Shown one piece after another: positions 35,941 to 46,350 of a stretch of 64,000 nt of DNA. The position numbers and the translations under genes are program-made. The notes under the pieces were generated by a model. That model had not been told where the DNA came from, searched no databases, and saw nothing but the letters and a program-made list of their open reading frames with translations. Numbering within the stretch: position 1 is the stretch's first letter; each line of letters opens with the position of its first letter. Origin of the DNA: Paralithodes platypus (taxonomy: Eukaryota; Arthropoda; Malacostraca; Decapoda; Lithodidae); contig CM064495.1 of assembly GCA_032716605.1 (NCBI GenBank), positions 46,307,524 to 46,371,523 on the forward strand. Direction: 5' to 3'.

Positions 35941-36039
35941 AAGAAGTTACACAGAATAAGTTGAATCTCAAATCCTTGCAGTTCATTCCGTGGAGATACT
36001 CGAAGTAGAAAGAGAGAGATTGTGTAGTACATTACACTC

Positions 36040-36590
36040 ATTGCAGAGTGTGCAAAACACTATATACTCTCTTCTTAAACTGTTCTACTGAAAAAAAACT
36101 GTTTATAACTTCTGAAGGAAGTTTGTTGTAAGTAAAATAGATCTTATAATGTGATAAAGTTTCCACAAATACTAGTGATGAACCTTTCCAATTCTATCTT
36201 CCAGCCATGGTTGCGTGTTTTCTTCATATTTAGGCTGAACATTATGCTCTATCCACATTGTAAAACCCTAAGTATTTAATTAACTTCAATGAGCTGATCT
36301 TGTAGTCTGCATGTATCCAACGAAAAGAGATCAAAAATTTCTTAGCCCTAGCTTGTACTCTTTCCAGTCGCTCTATATCTTCCCTGAGTGCTGGAGACCA
36401 GAACTGAACAGCATACTCCAGGAGAGGCCGTATCAGAGCATTTAAGAGTGCGAGGACTATTTACTTATTTATATACTTAAATTGCTCTTAATAATTGCTT
36501 CTTTCCTCTCTACTTCAATGCACTGCTTGTAAAACTTTAGGTCACTGCTAATCATAGCACCAAAATTATTTTCCAAGTCTGTCACTTCCA
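36040..36590 (-). mobile_element. Degraded LINE C-terminal fragment
   Basis: The minus-strand translation in shifting frames gives 'ALIRPLLEYAVQFWSPALRE', 'DIERLERVQARAKKF', 'LKLIKYLGF' and 'RKHATMAGR', the pattern of the post-RT region of Jockey/CR1-like proteins. Several stops and frameshifts. An (AG)n(GT)n tract follows at 36,590-36,620. Confidence 0.7.
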
Positions 36591-37014
36591 GAGAGAGAGA
36601 GAGAGAGAGAGTGTGTGTGTAAAACACGAATATTGGCAAGAATAGTACTCAATAAAAAAATCCAATAAGAAACGATTCTACTAAAAGAAGGCAAAAGCTA
36701 TATATGTAAAAGGAAAAGCTGTAGACATTAATACCGGACGAAGAATTAATGGCGGAACCGGTTCACAAAAACTAGGTTGCCAAAGGAGGAGGTGCAGGGT
36801 GAGAGGGAAAGTGAGTGTAGTCCCCGCCTCTGCCAGGGTCACACCGTAAAGGTCACTGGTTGGTCAGGTCATCCTCTAGCCAAGAGCACCTGCAGGATCT
36901 AACCATCTCAATGAGGCAATAGATGCCTTCACAGTAATGGTTATTTTGTCCGGATCATCTTGCACTTCTCACAGGAAGTTCCTGGAAGATGATTATTCAG
37001 CCTGTGACCCCAAC

Positions 37015-37230
37015 TATTAATAGTTGTTATGTGTAATGTATGAAGTGCACATACAATTTTACTGGAGTGATGAAGTGGCTGTGGGTCTGTGTGTTGTCTG
37101 TAACCAGTGTAATCAGCTCCATCATGCTGATCAGGTGCTAGTATTTACATTGTAAATGCAACACTGTTCTACTGCACCTCTGATATCCGCCTTTAGAGAG
37201 ATGGGGTTGGAGGCCATGGGGATCCTAGCC
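37015..37230 (+). repeat. Dispersed repeat pair (with 30,660), member 2
   Basis: See member 1; same order of shared blocks. Confidence 0.75.
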
Positions 37231-37399
37231 TATGAAATGTGTAAGGTACCGCCAATTGCATGAAGGGGAAAACATCCGATTATTCAAAGCAACCAAAATA
37301 TTCCCTACCCAATGAGGAAGTTTGCCTTGAGTATAATAAGCCACCGAAGGCACGCAGTACAAAACAATATAAGTGATCAAATGTAGCATTGTATTAACC

Positions 37400-37505
37400 T
37401 TGTCTCATGGACCTTCCCTGTTTCACTCCATTGTTTTAAGAAGCTTAGACGATTCGCCATACTAGGTTGGTGATTACAAGATGTTTCGCCTCATTTAATC
37501 ATCTG
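37400..37505 (+). mobile_element. Partial TTAA-family MITE
   Basis: The arm words 'TTTTAAGA.G', 'GGTTGGTGATTACAAGATG' and 'TTTCGCCTCATT' resemble the family arm at 59,660-59,700. Ends lost. Confidence 0.45.
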
Positions 37506-38429
37506 ACTCCAATAGCATCTTCGTAAAATGAGTATAATCGTGCAATAATAGCCAGCATTAAAGAAATAAAGAGCATCATCATAATACAAAAATGCGTTAT
37601 CTGATTTACGCCAGAGTATCTCCGGCGTATCAGACGACTTACTATGCACCTCACACACCAAGATGACCTATCCCGATACAAGACAATAGCGGCCTGGTCC
37701 TGGTATCCGAACACAGGTACATTATAATACAAACCTACCTGCCGTATATGTCCCAGGCCCTGTCCATCTATCTACACACAGATCTGACAGCTGTTTCTGA
37801 CACACCGGACACAACCTTCACCTCTTAATTAAATGTATTGATGGTATAGTAGGCAATATATCCAACTGGCCCAGGGCTCTCTGTATATTTACTATTAACT
37901 ATCTATCTATCTATCTATCTATATGCTTAGGCCCAATCCCCACTTTTCCAAAAAAAAAATATATATTTGTTAATTTCTATTTAATTATATTTTATTATTT
38001 TTTTCCTTTGTTTTCTATTAACGCTATTTATAAATACACAAATGAAAATCGCAAACAACATATGTTAACAAACCAACAGGTAGGTTAAGTCTAAGTCTAA
38101 TAATTTCGTGAACATCTATGAATACCCTTTGGAGATATTAGATGGATAGATAGACAGGCAGACAGACCGACAGATCGGCTGATTTTGTGGCTGAGTAGCC
38201 TTGGTCCAGTATCTGGGGGATTTAGTCTATTTTGCTTACGATTTTAAATAAACTAATATAACTTAAAATAGGTACAGTACGTGCACACAGTTCAGTGATA
38301 ATGCTGGTTTAGATTGTTCAATTATTAAGGTTCAATATTGTTTGAAAGAATAGAGTGTTCAGTCTGTGGAACCATGTCACCACAGGTTCCAAGATAAGAG
38401 TTGTAGAGATGTGGACTATGTGGACCTCG

Positions 38430-38582
38430 CACCATAGTAGGATCAATAACGACAGAGAGCTTCAAGATAATATTAGATAGATATAGAGACGGGATGGGTT
38501 GGGTGTGAGAGGGATCTACCTTGTATGGGCCTATCGGCTTTCTACAGACTCTCGTGTTCTTATGTTCTTATGTTCTTATACA
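38430..38582 (+). mobile_element. LINE 3' end with GTTCTTAT tail
   Basis: Reads SFKIILDRYRDGMGWV then stop, a LINE C-terminus. It is followed by 'GGGCCTATCGGCTTTCTACAG' and a (TGTTCTTA)n tail. The same 3' end occurs inverted at 63,405-63,480. Confidence 0.65.
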
Positions 38583-38631
38583 TTTGGTATTCTATTTGAA
38601 AGATAAAATAGCATAAATACAAATAGCACTG

Positions 38632-39145
38632 TATACAGGGTGTTCCAGTCATGCTTTTCATAAATTATATGGTGGACTCATCAGACAAAAATAAGAATAC
38701 ATTACTCTATGAACATGAGGTTGAGTATTTATAATAACGGAGTTATTACACGATTTAAGTTAACGATAGATACAATGCCATTCAGTCCAAGGGGTAATGT
38801 TGCCATTTTAGTGGATTATATCCATTTGGCATTCGCTATCGCTTGCTAGCCAGGATAATCAAATCCGGCGAAGCCGGACATATTTTTCTACCGAAAAGTC
38901 AGATCGCTACTGCTCACTATCTTGAGGCTAGCAAGCGATAGTGAAGGCCAAATGGATATAATCCACTAAAATGGTAACATTACTCCTTGGACTGAATGGC
39001 ATTGTATCTATCGTTAACTTAAATCGTGTAATAACTCCGTTATTATAAATACTCAACCTCATGTTCATAGAGTAATTTATTTTTATTTTTGTCTGATGAT
39101 TCCACCATATAATTTATGAAAAGCATTACTGGAACACCCTGTATA
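38632..39145. mobile_element. Mariner-like fold-back element, 514 bp
   Basis: Two arms of about 220 bp (38,632-38,853 and about 38,927-39,145) are near-perfect inverted copies. The termini TATACAGGGTGTTCCAG and TGGAACACCCTGTATA fit a TA-duplicating Tc1/mariner-type end (established). The roughly 73-bp centre contains 'GGCGAAGCCGG' and 'TTTCTACCGAAAA', which are core words of the TTAA-family MITEs. No transposase. Confidence 0.85.
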
Positions 39146-39149
39146 TAGA

Positions 39150-40220
39150 CAACTCTTTTAGGCACTATATAATGATAGTGACAACTGGACTGACGACTGA
39201 TTATTCAAGGCAACTGACATAATGTAAAAGTCTTATAAAACTTTATTTTTAGAGCTGCCACAAGTAACTCCTTCCCACAACCATTGCCGGGAGAAGTGTT
39301 CGTGTGGCTTAACCCTTTCACCCCCACGATACAAATGGTAATTAGCTATGTTACCTACCTATACCCTGATGAAAGCTGTTGATATAAGGGTTGATCATTA
39401 TTGCCGCGGGACCACCTCCTCAACCATAGTATAGTAATTTGACATTAAAATTATACAGCGCAGTTATTATGCTGGCAGGAAGAAAGGGGATATCCTTGAG
39501 AAACCGGTTAAGGGAAATTTATGTGTCATAAATTGGGGATGGCAGAAAATACATTGAGAACTACTCAATTTGCACTGGACATTTGTTTATTCATTATGCA
39601 ACACGTAAACTATAACAAAGTGGATTCAAATTACAAAAGGGTTAATCTGAACACATATTCTATTTCTCAGAACAGTTATTTAGTGCATACAACAAAATCA
39701 TACGATCATTAATTTCTGATTAAGTATAGTAGATCTTACAGTCTATTTAGTCTATACTGAGCACACATATTTTACATATAACATAATGGTGACAAAACAA
39801 CCGACGGTAGCGTTCCTATCTCAAACGTACACAAACACATAATTATGATGTTCATATAAAAAGGGTGAAAATATAAATATAAAATAATATAGCGTCTTAG
39901 TAATTATATGAATATAATAATATAGCGTCTTAGTAATTATATGAATATAATAATATAGCGTCTTAGTAATTATATGAATATTTAAGATTTTTTTTTTGCT
40001 TCAAACGTATATTAGACTCAAAGGAAGTTACTAAGTAATATTGTTAGAGTATGAAATGTAATTAATAATATTACAAGAATTTGACAATTGACGAACAAAA
40101 CTAACTCTAGGACACTGCTATATAAGAACTGGACAGTGAGAAAAGTACCAGTTACAGAGTTATCTATATTTTATCAATTTCACCACAACACCAAACACCT
40201 CCAATAAAATTTAATTAAAG
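39150..40220. other. Non-coding AT-rich stretch
   Basis: Includes a short tandem repeat of three roughly 35-bp units at 39,889-39,980 ('ATAATATAGCGTCTTAGTAA'). No gene recognised. Confidence 0.5.
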
Positions 40221-40229
40221 CATATATGT

Positions 40230-40297
40230 GATCTACCGGGATTCGAACCTGGGTTATGCCACACAGATTTGTAAACACACTAACCATTACACCACCA
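40230..40297 (-). repeat. tRNA-like sequence (SINE head)
   Basis: Minus strand: GGTGGTGTAATGGTTAGTGT (A-box-like TGGTTAGTGTG) and GGTTCGAATCCCGG (a good B box and T arm). The acceptor stem does not close, so it is tRNA-derived, not a functional tRNA. Confidence 0.5.
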
Positions 40298-40488
40298 ATA
40301 TAATAATATAATGTAGGAAAGGCCTCGCGAACCCCTGCCCTTTACAATTAAATGTGGGGTTCGCTTTCCTGTTGTGGCCGAGATACCTTACCAGTCTCTC
40401 GTTTGGGTTTTTATTTGATTTTATTTAATTTTCATTTTGTATTACTATTATTTGTTGTGTTGGGTCAGCTACGGAACCGGTTGTTACG

Positions 40489-40874
40489 TTAAGGGAGCCC
40501 ACTTCGTTTTTTTTCTCTTTCTCTCCCTCTTTCTCTGGTTTGTATCCATTCGGCCCCATTCAGCCTACTGTTTTAAGACGTTTATTCCCATCCAGCTGTC
40601 AATATTTTCCTGGCGAGCGGTAGCGAGCCAGCATATATATAATTTTGTTTTGATAGCAAGCTAAATTTGTAAATTTTTCGATAGAAAAATTTCTCCGGCG
40701 AAGTCGGATTTCTCCATACAATGCTGGCTCGCTATCGCTCGCCAGGAATAAATCGACACCTGGATGGGGATAAACGTCTTATAACAGTTAGCTGAATGGG
40801 GCCGAATGGATACAAGCCAGGGAAAGAGAGAAAAGGAGAGAAAGATAAAACAAAAAGCCGGTGAACCCCCTTAC
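40489..40874. mobile_element. Palindromic TTAA-family MITE
   Basis: The left end TTAAGGGAGCCCAC and right end GGTGAACCCCCTTAC have a TTAA/TTAC pair as degenerate target site. The arms (CTCTTTCTCTCCC..., GTATCCATTCGGCCCCATTC) are inverted around a centre at about 40,680 with the shared core (GCTATCGCTCGCCAGG). Confidence 0.75.
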
Positions 40875-41078
40875 GCAGTGGGTCATCTTCCTTTCTGCGG
40901 TGGAGGGTACTGTATTTATCCGTGGGTGAGCTTGATGGACCCCTTGCTTCGCCCCATTCAGGTTTTGAGTGTTATCTAAGGGAGAGATAGCGAACCTGCC
41001 ATTTGGACGAAACTGGTCATTGGCCAGAATAATTTTCTACCGGAACATGTCGCAACTATGTCGCATCTTCTGAGGGAC

Positions 41079-41255
41079 GTTTTTTTTTTTTTTTTTTTTC
41101 TTTCCCGCTAAAACTTGAAGAGAGTCTGAGTCGTTTTGTTTTATGTGTTTTAGTCTGGGGAAATAAACTAAAGAAGAATTGCTATTAAATGGCAAAATAA
41201 TCCAAAACCAAGGCCCCCCCCCCCCCCCCGTACACACACACACACACACACACAC
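41079..41255. repeat. Poly-T, poly-C and (AC)n runs
   Basis: T run at 41,079-41,100, C run at 41,214-41,229, CA run at 41,232-41,255. Confidence 0.9.
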
Positions 41256-41264
41256 TTAAATAGC

Positions 41265-41412
41265 ACTTGAATGGCACGAAAGTTCTATATATTAACAAAG
41301 AAAAGGGATCAAATGTCTTAAAACCGCCAGACTAATGGGGTAAACGTCTGAAAATCTCAAAACTAATGGGCTAAGCATGAGGGAGAAGGGGGTCCAGACA
41401 AAAAGCCTGCCC
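41265..41412 (-). mobile_element. Partial TTAA-family MITE abutting a full copy
   Basis: The arm words 'GGCACGAAAG', 'CTAATGGGGTAAACGTCT' and 'AGGGAGAAGGGGGTCCAGA' end exactly at the TTAA (41,413-41,416) shared with the next element. Confidence 0.7.
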
Positions 41413-41738
41413 TTAAGGAGAGGTATTTAGTTTGTTCCCTAGACCTCCATCAAGCTTAAAATTACACCCCCTTGAGTCCCTTTCAAGATAAATTTGTAAA
41501 TTTTTCGGTAGAAAAATGTCCCGGCCGAAGGCCAGTTCCTCTTAAATTACAGGCTCGCTATCGCTCGCCAGGATAATATCGACACCTGAATTGCACGAAA
41601 GGTCTTAATATGGGGTGAAAGTTCTTAAAATCGGTAAACTAATGGGGCAAACGTTTTATAATATCAAAAGCAATGGGGCTAAACATGAGGGAGAAAGGGG
41701 TCAAGAACAAAATCCCTCAAGTGGAGATCTCCCCTTAA
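41413..41738 (-). mobile_element. TTAA-family MITE, full copy
   Basis: TTAA at both ends (41,413-41,416 and 41,735-41,738), termini GGAGAGG and inverted CTCCCC, 318 bp inside. Read on minus it matches the copy at 59,579-59,950 throughout, including the CCGGCCGAAGGCC core. TTAA duplications are diagnostic of piggyBac-type (or Kolobok) transposition (established). Confidence 0.8.
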
Positions 41739-42396
41739 TGAACCGGTTGTTATGGTATATATGCAATGTTGCACATTCCTTTTGTTTGATGGTAATTACG
41801 GTGAATGGAAGTGGGTTGCTTACACTTATAATATAGTCCTGTAGGGTTATTATTTTATTTCTCTCTATACCTCTACTTCTGAATTATATTATATTATTTA
41901 TACCCCCCCCCCCCACATCTCTCTCTCTCTCTCTCACTCTCTAGTATTATGGTACATATCTCAATTCATCACAACCCGTCAGACCTGTAGCTGGTCACTT
42001 TCTATCTATATACTGCCAGATTAACCCCATGAAGAGGTGGTTGCAAATGCATCGCCTTCATGTGCTTCCATATCCCGCGCCAAGTCGTTCGATTATTTGT
42101 TTTCGCCCATACTTATAAGATGCCTTTCAGCTTTCACAAAATAACATAGATATATATGGTAATGTATAGTTTATTTCCAATACATTTATTTAATGTCTAG
42201 TTTTCAAAACGTAAATTTTTTGTATTTCTTCTGGTAATTACATATATATATATATTCCAAATCATTTATTTAAATATTTCATACAGAGCTTATCACACGG
42301 TGGGGATGACAATTTGCCTTGACTTATATGTTTGATTTTCCAGTTTGAGATTACAACTTGATATTCCGGTTTGATAATATAGCTTGATAATTAATG

Positions 42397-42617
42397 TTAA
42401 CCTTTTGAGGATCATGATACGTTTTGACAGTTTATTCTGGCTATAATATTAATTAGACAAATGTATACAGTTTAGGAAGCATCTGTGGGAATTAAAAGGG
42501 TAAAAACTATCTTCATTAACCCTCTGATTTCCATATACCCTTCCTAAACAAACTAAAATTGTCTAATAATAGCCAGAATTAACTGTAAAAAAACCGTCAT
42601 AATCCTCAAGGGGTTAA
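42397..42617. mobile_element. Palindromic MITE (AACCCYTT family), full copy
   Basis: The ends TTAACCTTTTGAGGATCATG and CATAATCCTCAAGGGGTTAA are inverted. The arms include TTTATTCTGGCTATAAT and ATAGCCAGAATTAACTG. Confidence 0.8.
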
Positions 42618-42643
42618 TACTTGGCATTCCAACTTGATATGAG

Positions 42644-42955
42644 CTTGAAGGGGATCTGGGGGACGTTTTTTTATTTGTGTGTGTGTTTTTTTTTTTTTTG
42701 AAGGGGGTATGGGAGGCTTTTATTATATATTCTAGGGGTAAACTAAAGACAAATACATTTCTCGAAAATTAAAAAAAAGTAACACCCCTACTAAATAATA
42801 TAAGAAACCCCCCTCCCCCCAAGACGTCGGGCGAAATAGAAACCTGGATGGGGATAAACGCCTTAAACAGTTGGCTGAATGGGGCCGAATGGATACAAGC
42901 CAGGGAAAGAGAAAAAAAGAGAGAAAGATAAAACAAAAACGGTGACCCCCCTTAA
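42644..42955. mobile_element. TTAA-family MITE, left end lost
   Basis: The right end GGTGACCCCCCTTAA (TTAA 42,952-42,955) and arm (GGATGGGGATAAACG, GAATGGGGCCGAATGGATAC) nearly match the right arm of 40,489-40,874. The left side is eroded and holds T and A runs. Confidence 0.65.
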
Positions 42956-43139
42956 TGGTATTCAGTACATACAATAAATCTAATATATTGCACACAAACC
43001 TTCAACCTGTTCACATGAAACATTTAGCGAAGGCCTCCGTTTAATAATCTAGGACATCGGTTTTATATTCACCTGGCCCAGTACGAAGTGACCATATTAG
43101 GAATCCATTAGCAAACCTAGAAAAAATAGAATGCGTGCG

Positions 43140-44010
43140 TGTACCGTCAGCATAAACCAGATGGATGGCATATGTAAACAAGGGCCGTGTACTGACTGCA
43201 ATACTAATGTCGGTATCACACGAGAGCTTTTATAGTCAACATTCGATGATCAACATTATTCTGGCAACATTTCTCGAATATTTTACACTGGTATCGGAAA
43301 GTAGACTAATGATTGATGACTTTAGGCAACCAAAATATTATATATGTCGATCACATAAGCTGCCAGACCAGTGTTGAGGATAAATGTTGAGTGAAAAAGC
43401 GCTCGTGTGATACCGGCTTAAGGTTGGTGGGAGGCTGATACTGACTCTAATGATAGTATAATTTAAGCAAGGATATAAAAAGGAAATACGCATAAACCAG
43501 AGGGATGGTACATGTAAACAATGGCCGTGTACTGACTGCAATAATAAGGCTGGTGGGTGGCTGATACTGACTCTAACGATAGTACAGTATAGTGCAAACA
43601 AACAAGGGTATAAAATAGGAAATAGGCATAACCCAGAGGGATGGTATATGTAAACAATGGCCGTGTACTGACTGCAATAATAAGGCTGGTGGGTGGCTGA
43701 TACTGGTTCTAATGATAGTATAATATATATAAACAAACAAATGTATAAAATAGGAAATACACATAAACCAGAGGGATGGCACATGTAAACAACGACCGTG
43801 TACTGACTGCAATGATAAGGCTGGTGGGTGGCTGATACTGACTCTAATGATAGTATAGCGTAAACAAACAAAGGTATACAATAGGAAATATTCGTAAACA
43901 AGGGGATGGCACATGTAAACAACGGACGTGTACTGACTGCAATAAGGCTTGTGGGAGGCTGATACTGAGTCTAATGATAGCATAGTGTAAACAAACAAGG
44001 GTATAAAATG
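43140..44010. repeat. 133-bp satellite array, about five copies, with a nested insertion
   Basis: 'GTGTACTGACTGCAAT' recurs at about 43,187, 43,529, 43,663, 43,798 and 43,929 (spacings 134, 135, 131 after the insertion). Units carry 'CCAGAGGGATGG', 'CATGTAAACAA' and 'GTGGGTGGCTGATACTGACTC'. The minus strand stays open for long stretches with a repeated pattern, but the unit length wanders, so it is not a conserved frame. Confidence 0.85.
43205..43421. mobile_element. Small TIR element nested in the satellite (Harbinger-like?)
   Basis: The terminal inverted repeat GTCGGTATCACACGAG (43,209) faces CTCGTGTGATACCGGC (ending 43,417), about 211 bp, flanked by TAA on both sides (43,205-43,207 and 43,419-43,421). 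Comparison with the uninterrupted satellite units shows the insertion point directly. A 3-bp TAA duplication fits PIF/Harbinger; this is an inference from the duplication size. Confidence 0.65.
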
Positions 44011-44160
44011 GCAATTAAAAAGGTATATAGAGTCATTGGGCACATTGATGGTGATTATCTATCTATCCTATTTTAAGGTGTGCTTATTACCACCAATATA
44101 CCTTCATATGAGTAGATTATTATGGACACTTTAATTACCAATTTATAACATTTATGTTTG
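44010..44160 (+). repeat. Dispersed repeat pair (with 49,540), member 1
   Basis: 'CATTGGGCACATTGATGG', then a 'CCAATATACCTTCATATGAG' block and 'TGGACAC'. The counterpart at 49,540-49,680 has the same order. Confidence 0.6.
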
Positions 44161-44960
44161 ACAGTACTTAAGTGGCAGAATAATTTATTTAGTTTAGCTC
44201 AAAAGCTGCCAGACTAGTTTTAAGGGAACACGCTCTCGGTTGATACCTGCTTTACGAAAATCGTATAACAATATAAAAATGGCTGCCTTTTCCTATTTGA
44301 ATACAGTAAAGAAGGGAAACTAAGCCCCTTCTCGATGTTTAAGACAATCGTAAATTGTCTTAAATTACCTATCCTCTTCCTTGATTGAGCACAACACATG
44401 AAAAGGGAGAGCGAGACCTTTCCAATCTTTAAGACTAGCGTTATTAATCTTCAAACATAGAATAAGGACCTCTCCCCTTCCCTCCTACACATGGAAGGAG
44501 AGAGTTGATGATATCCGGCCAGTATTAAACATGGGAAGAGGTTGACTATTACCCATTGATAAAAACACAAGGAAGGGAAGACAGAATAAATGATGTCCTT
44601 CCCATTGTTAATACTAAAATGACGATACAACTTACAATATAAATACCATGCGATAATTTGCCCCTTTTTAACGATATTCATAGTTGTATTATCTTGTTAT
44701 GATGTACAATAGTATAATGATAGCAGTATAAACTTTTATAACCCGTCATAATCCTCAAGTGGTTAACCTGATTACCATGCAACTTACGTTATCGTTTGAA
44801 GGAATTAATAGGTATTCGTATATCTACCTTACATAACCCCGATTAAGGAGAAAGGGAAAGGGAGAAGATTTTTAAAACCATATTTGTATGCAAATTAATT
44901 CTTATATATGGAGAACCTTTTTATTTTAAGATGAAACGCGATAAAGCTGGAGGAATCTGA
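44160..44960. other. Non-coding stretch
   Basis: Short purine-rich words only; nothing recognised. Confidence 0.4.
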
Positions 44961-45040
44961 AAGCAACGTTTAACTAAACACGAGGGAGAAGGGGGTCCAG
45001 AAAAAAACATCCCCCCCCCCACCCCTTAAGTCCATTAACA
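44960..45040 (-). mobile_element. Partial TTAA-family MITE end
   Basis: 'CGAGGGAGAAGGGGGTCCAG', then a C run and CCCCTTAAG. Confidence 0.6.
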
Positions 45041-45164
45041 AGACCACTCCACCACACCTACATTACAGAGATTAATTTACATAGAGAAAACATAAGGATA
45101 TTATTACAAGTACCTTTTCACTTTTGAAGAGGTTGCTATGGACTGGTTGGGAGAAAGGACACAC

Positions 45165-45420
45165 CAGCCAGGGTTACCAAATCAAGTACGCTAGAAAATC
45201 AACAAAGCCCGATAATATAATATAATATAAACATATAATCGCTAGAATAATGGCATTTTCTCTACACTATCGTTCTAAAATGGCTCAAATCTACAGAATA
45301 TCGCTATAATTCCTATCGCTAGATGCTTAAATGTGCCTCTTTATGAAGTAAATACCTCTAGTTCTAGCGGGAAAGTAGCTACATTGGCAAAACTGACACC
45401 AGCACCGCGAGAGCCCGTTG
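45165..45420 (+). repeat. Dispersed repeat pair, member 2
   Basis: Inverted counterpart of 27,160-27,580. Confidence 0.6.
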
Positions 45421-45499
45421 TTGCCTAGAGTATCATGTTTGGCTTGTTGTATGGTTTTCGATTTGTTTTCCCTATGTGTAAGGAGGGCACGTAAGGCAT

Positions 45500-45612
45500 G
45501 AGAGAGTGACCCTCTGACTCCCATATTGTTTTCCTAAGTCGACTAAAAATGTCTACTGGTAGCCACAATCAAACGAAGAAACGCGTAATCCAGTAGAAAA
45601 AGAGTTAATATA
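45500..45612. mobile_element. Half copy of the AACCCYTT-family MITE
   Basis: 'GACCCTCTGACTCCCA', 'TTCCTAAG', 'GGTAGCCACAATC', ending 'AAAAAGAGTTAA'. Confidence 0.6.
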
Positions 45613-46199
45613 TCGAGGTGGATAAATATTACCAAAATCTGTAGCCTGTTTTATATTCACCACCATCCATCTAGTACAGTACGAGTTTGAGTTGAATGAC
45701 AGTAAGACTGATAGAGAGGCGTCTAGAGGAAGTTGGCATATTGCATAAGACTAAAGAAAGTTGTTTTGTTTCAGGAGGGTAATATTTCAATGAGCCACTG
45801 ACATCCAAGTCTTGCCTCTCCCTTCCTTCAGTACTATACTGTAGTCTATTCATTATGACAACACTAGAAATTGTGACCCCTAGTCTATCTACCCGTCATA
45901 ATCTTCCACATGACTAACCCTTACTCTTCAACAATAAACAATTCAACCCTTCATCTTCGTTCAATATCTCAGTGTCTCTTTTTTTATCTGACCTTTTTTG
46001 GAATTATCCTATTACCACTCTAGCTAAATCAGCTTCCCAGAAGTTAGGTGTGCTCAACCATGGGTTCCTCACCCCCCATACAGCTTCTTGTTCTGTGCAG
46101 GGGCACAGTGTGCCCATGTATCGAGTACTGTTTGCATGTGTTGGAAGGTTTTACCCATACCGCAATTTTCGAAAGGGTAAAGTCGAAAGCGTTTTGTCT

Positions 46200-46350
46200 C
46201 ATCAACTCGCACGAAAGGTCTTTAAATTAACAACAAAATGGGGCTAAAGGTGTTAACATCGCCAAAAAATAATGGGCCGACCGTCTTAAAATCTCAAAAC
46301 TAATGGGAGCTAAACACGAGGGAGAAAGGGGTCCAGAAAAACAAGCGGTA
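46200..46350 (-). mobile_element. Partial TTAA-family MITE
   Basis: 'GCACGAAAGGTCTTTAAATT', 'CTCAAAACTAATGGGAGC' and 'GAGGGAGAAAGGGGTCCAGA' match the 41,600-41,710 arm. Confidence 0.65.

Noticed and set aside
40230..40297. Functional tRNA gene
   Set aside because: Good B box, but the acceptor stem does not close and no clear anticodon stem exists.
43338..44043. 194- and 156-codon frames with a repeated pattern on minus
   Set aside because: They run through the 133-bp satellite, whose unit length varies by non-multiples of three, so frame is not conserved between units.
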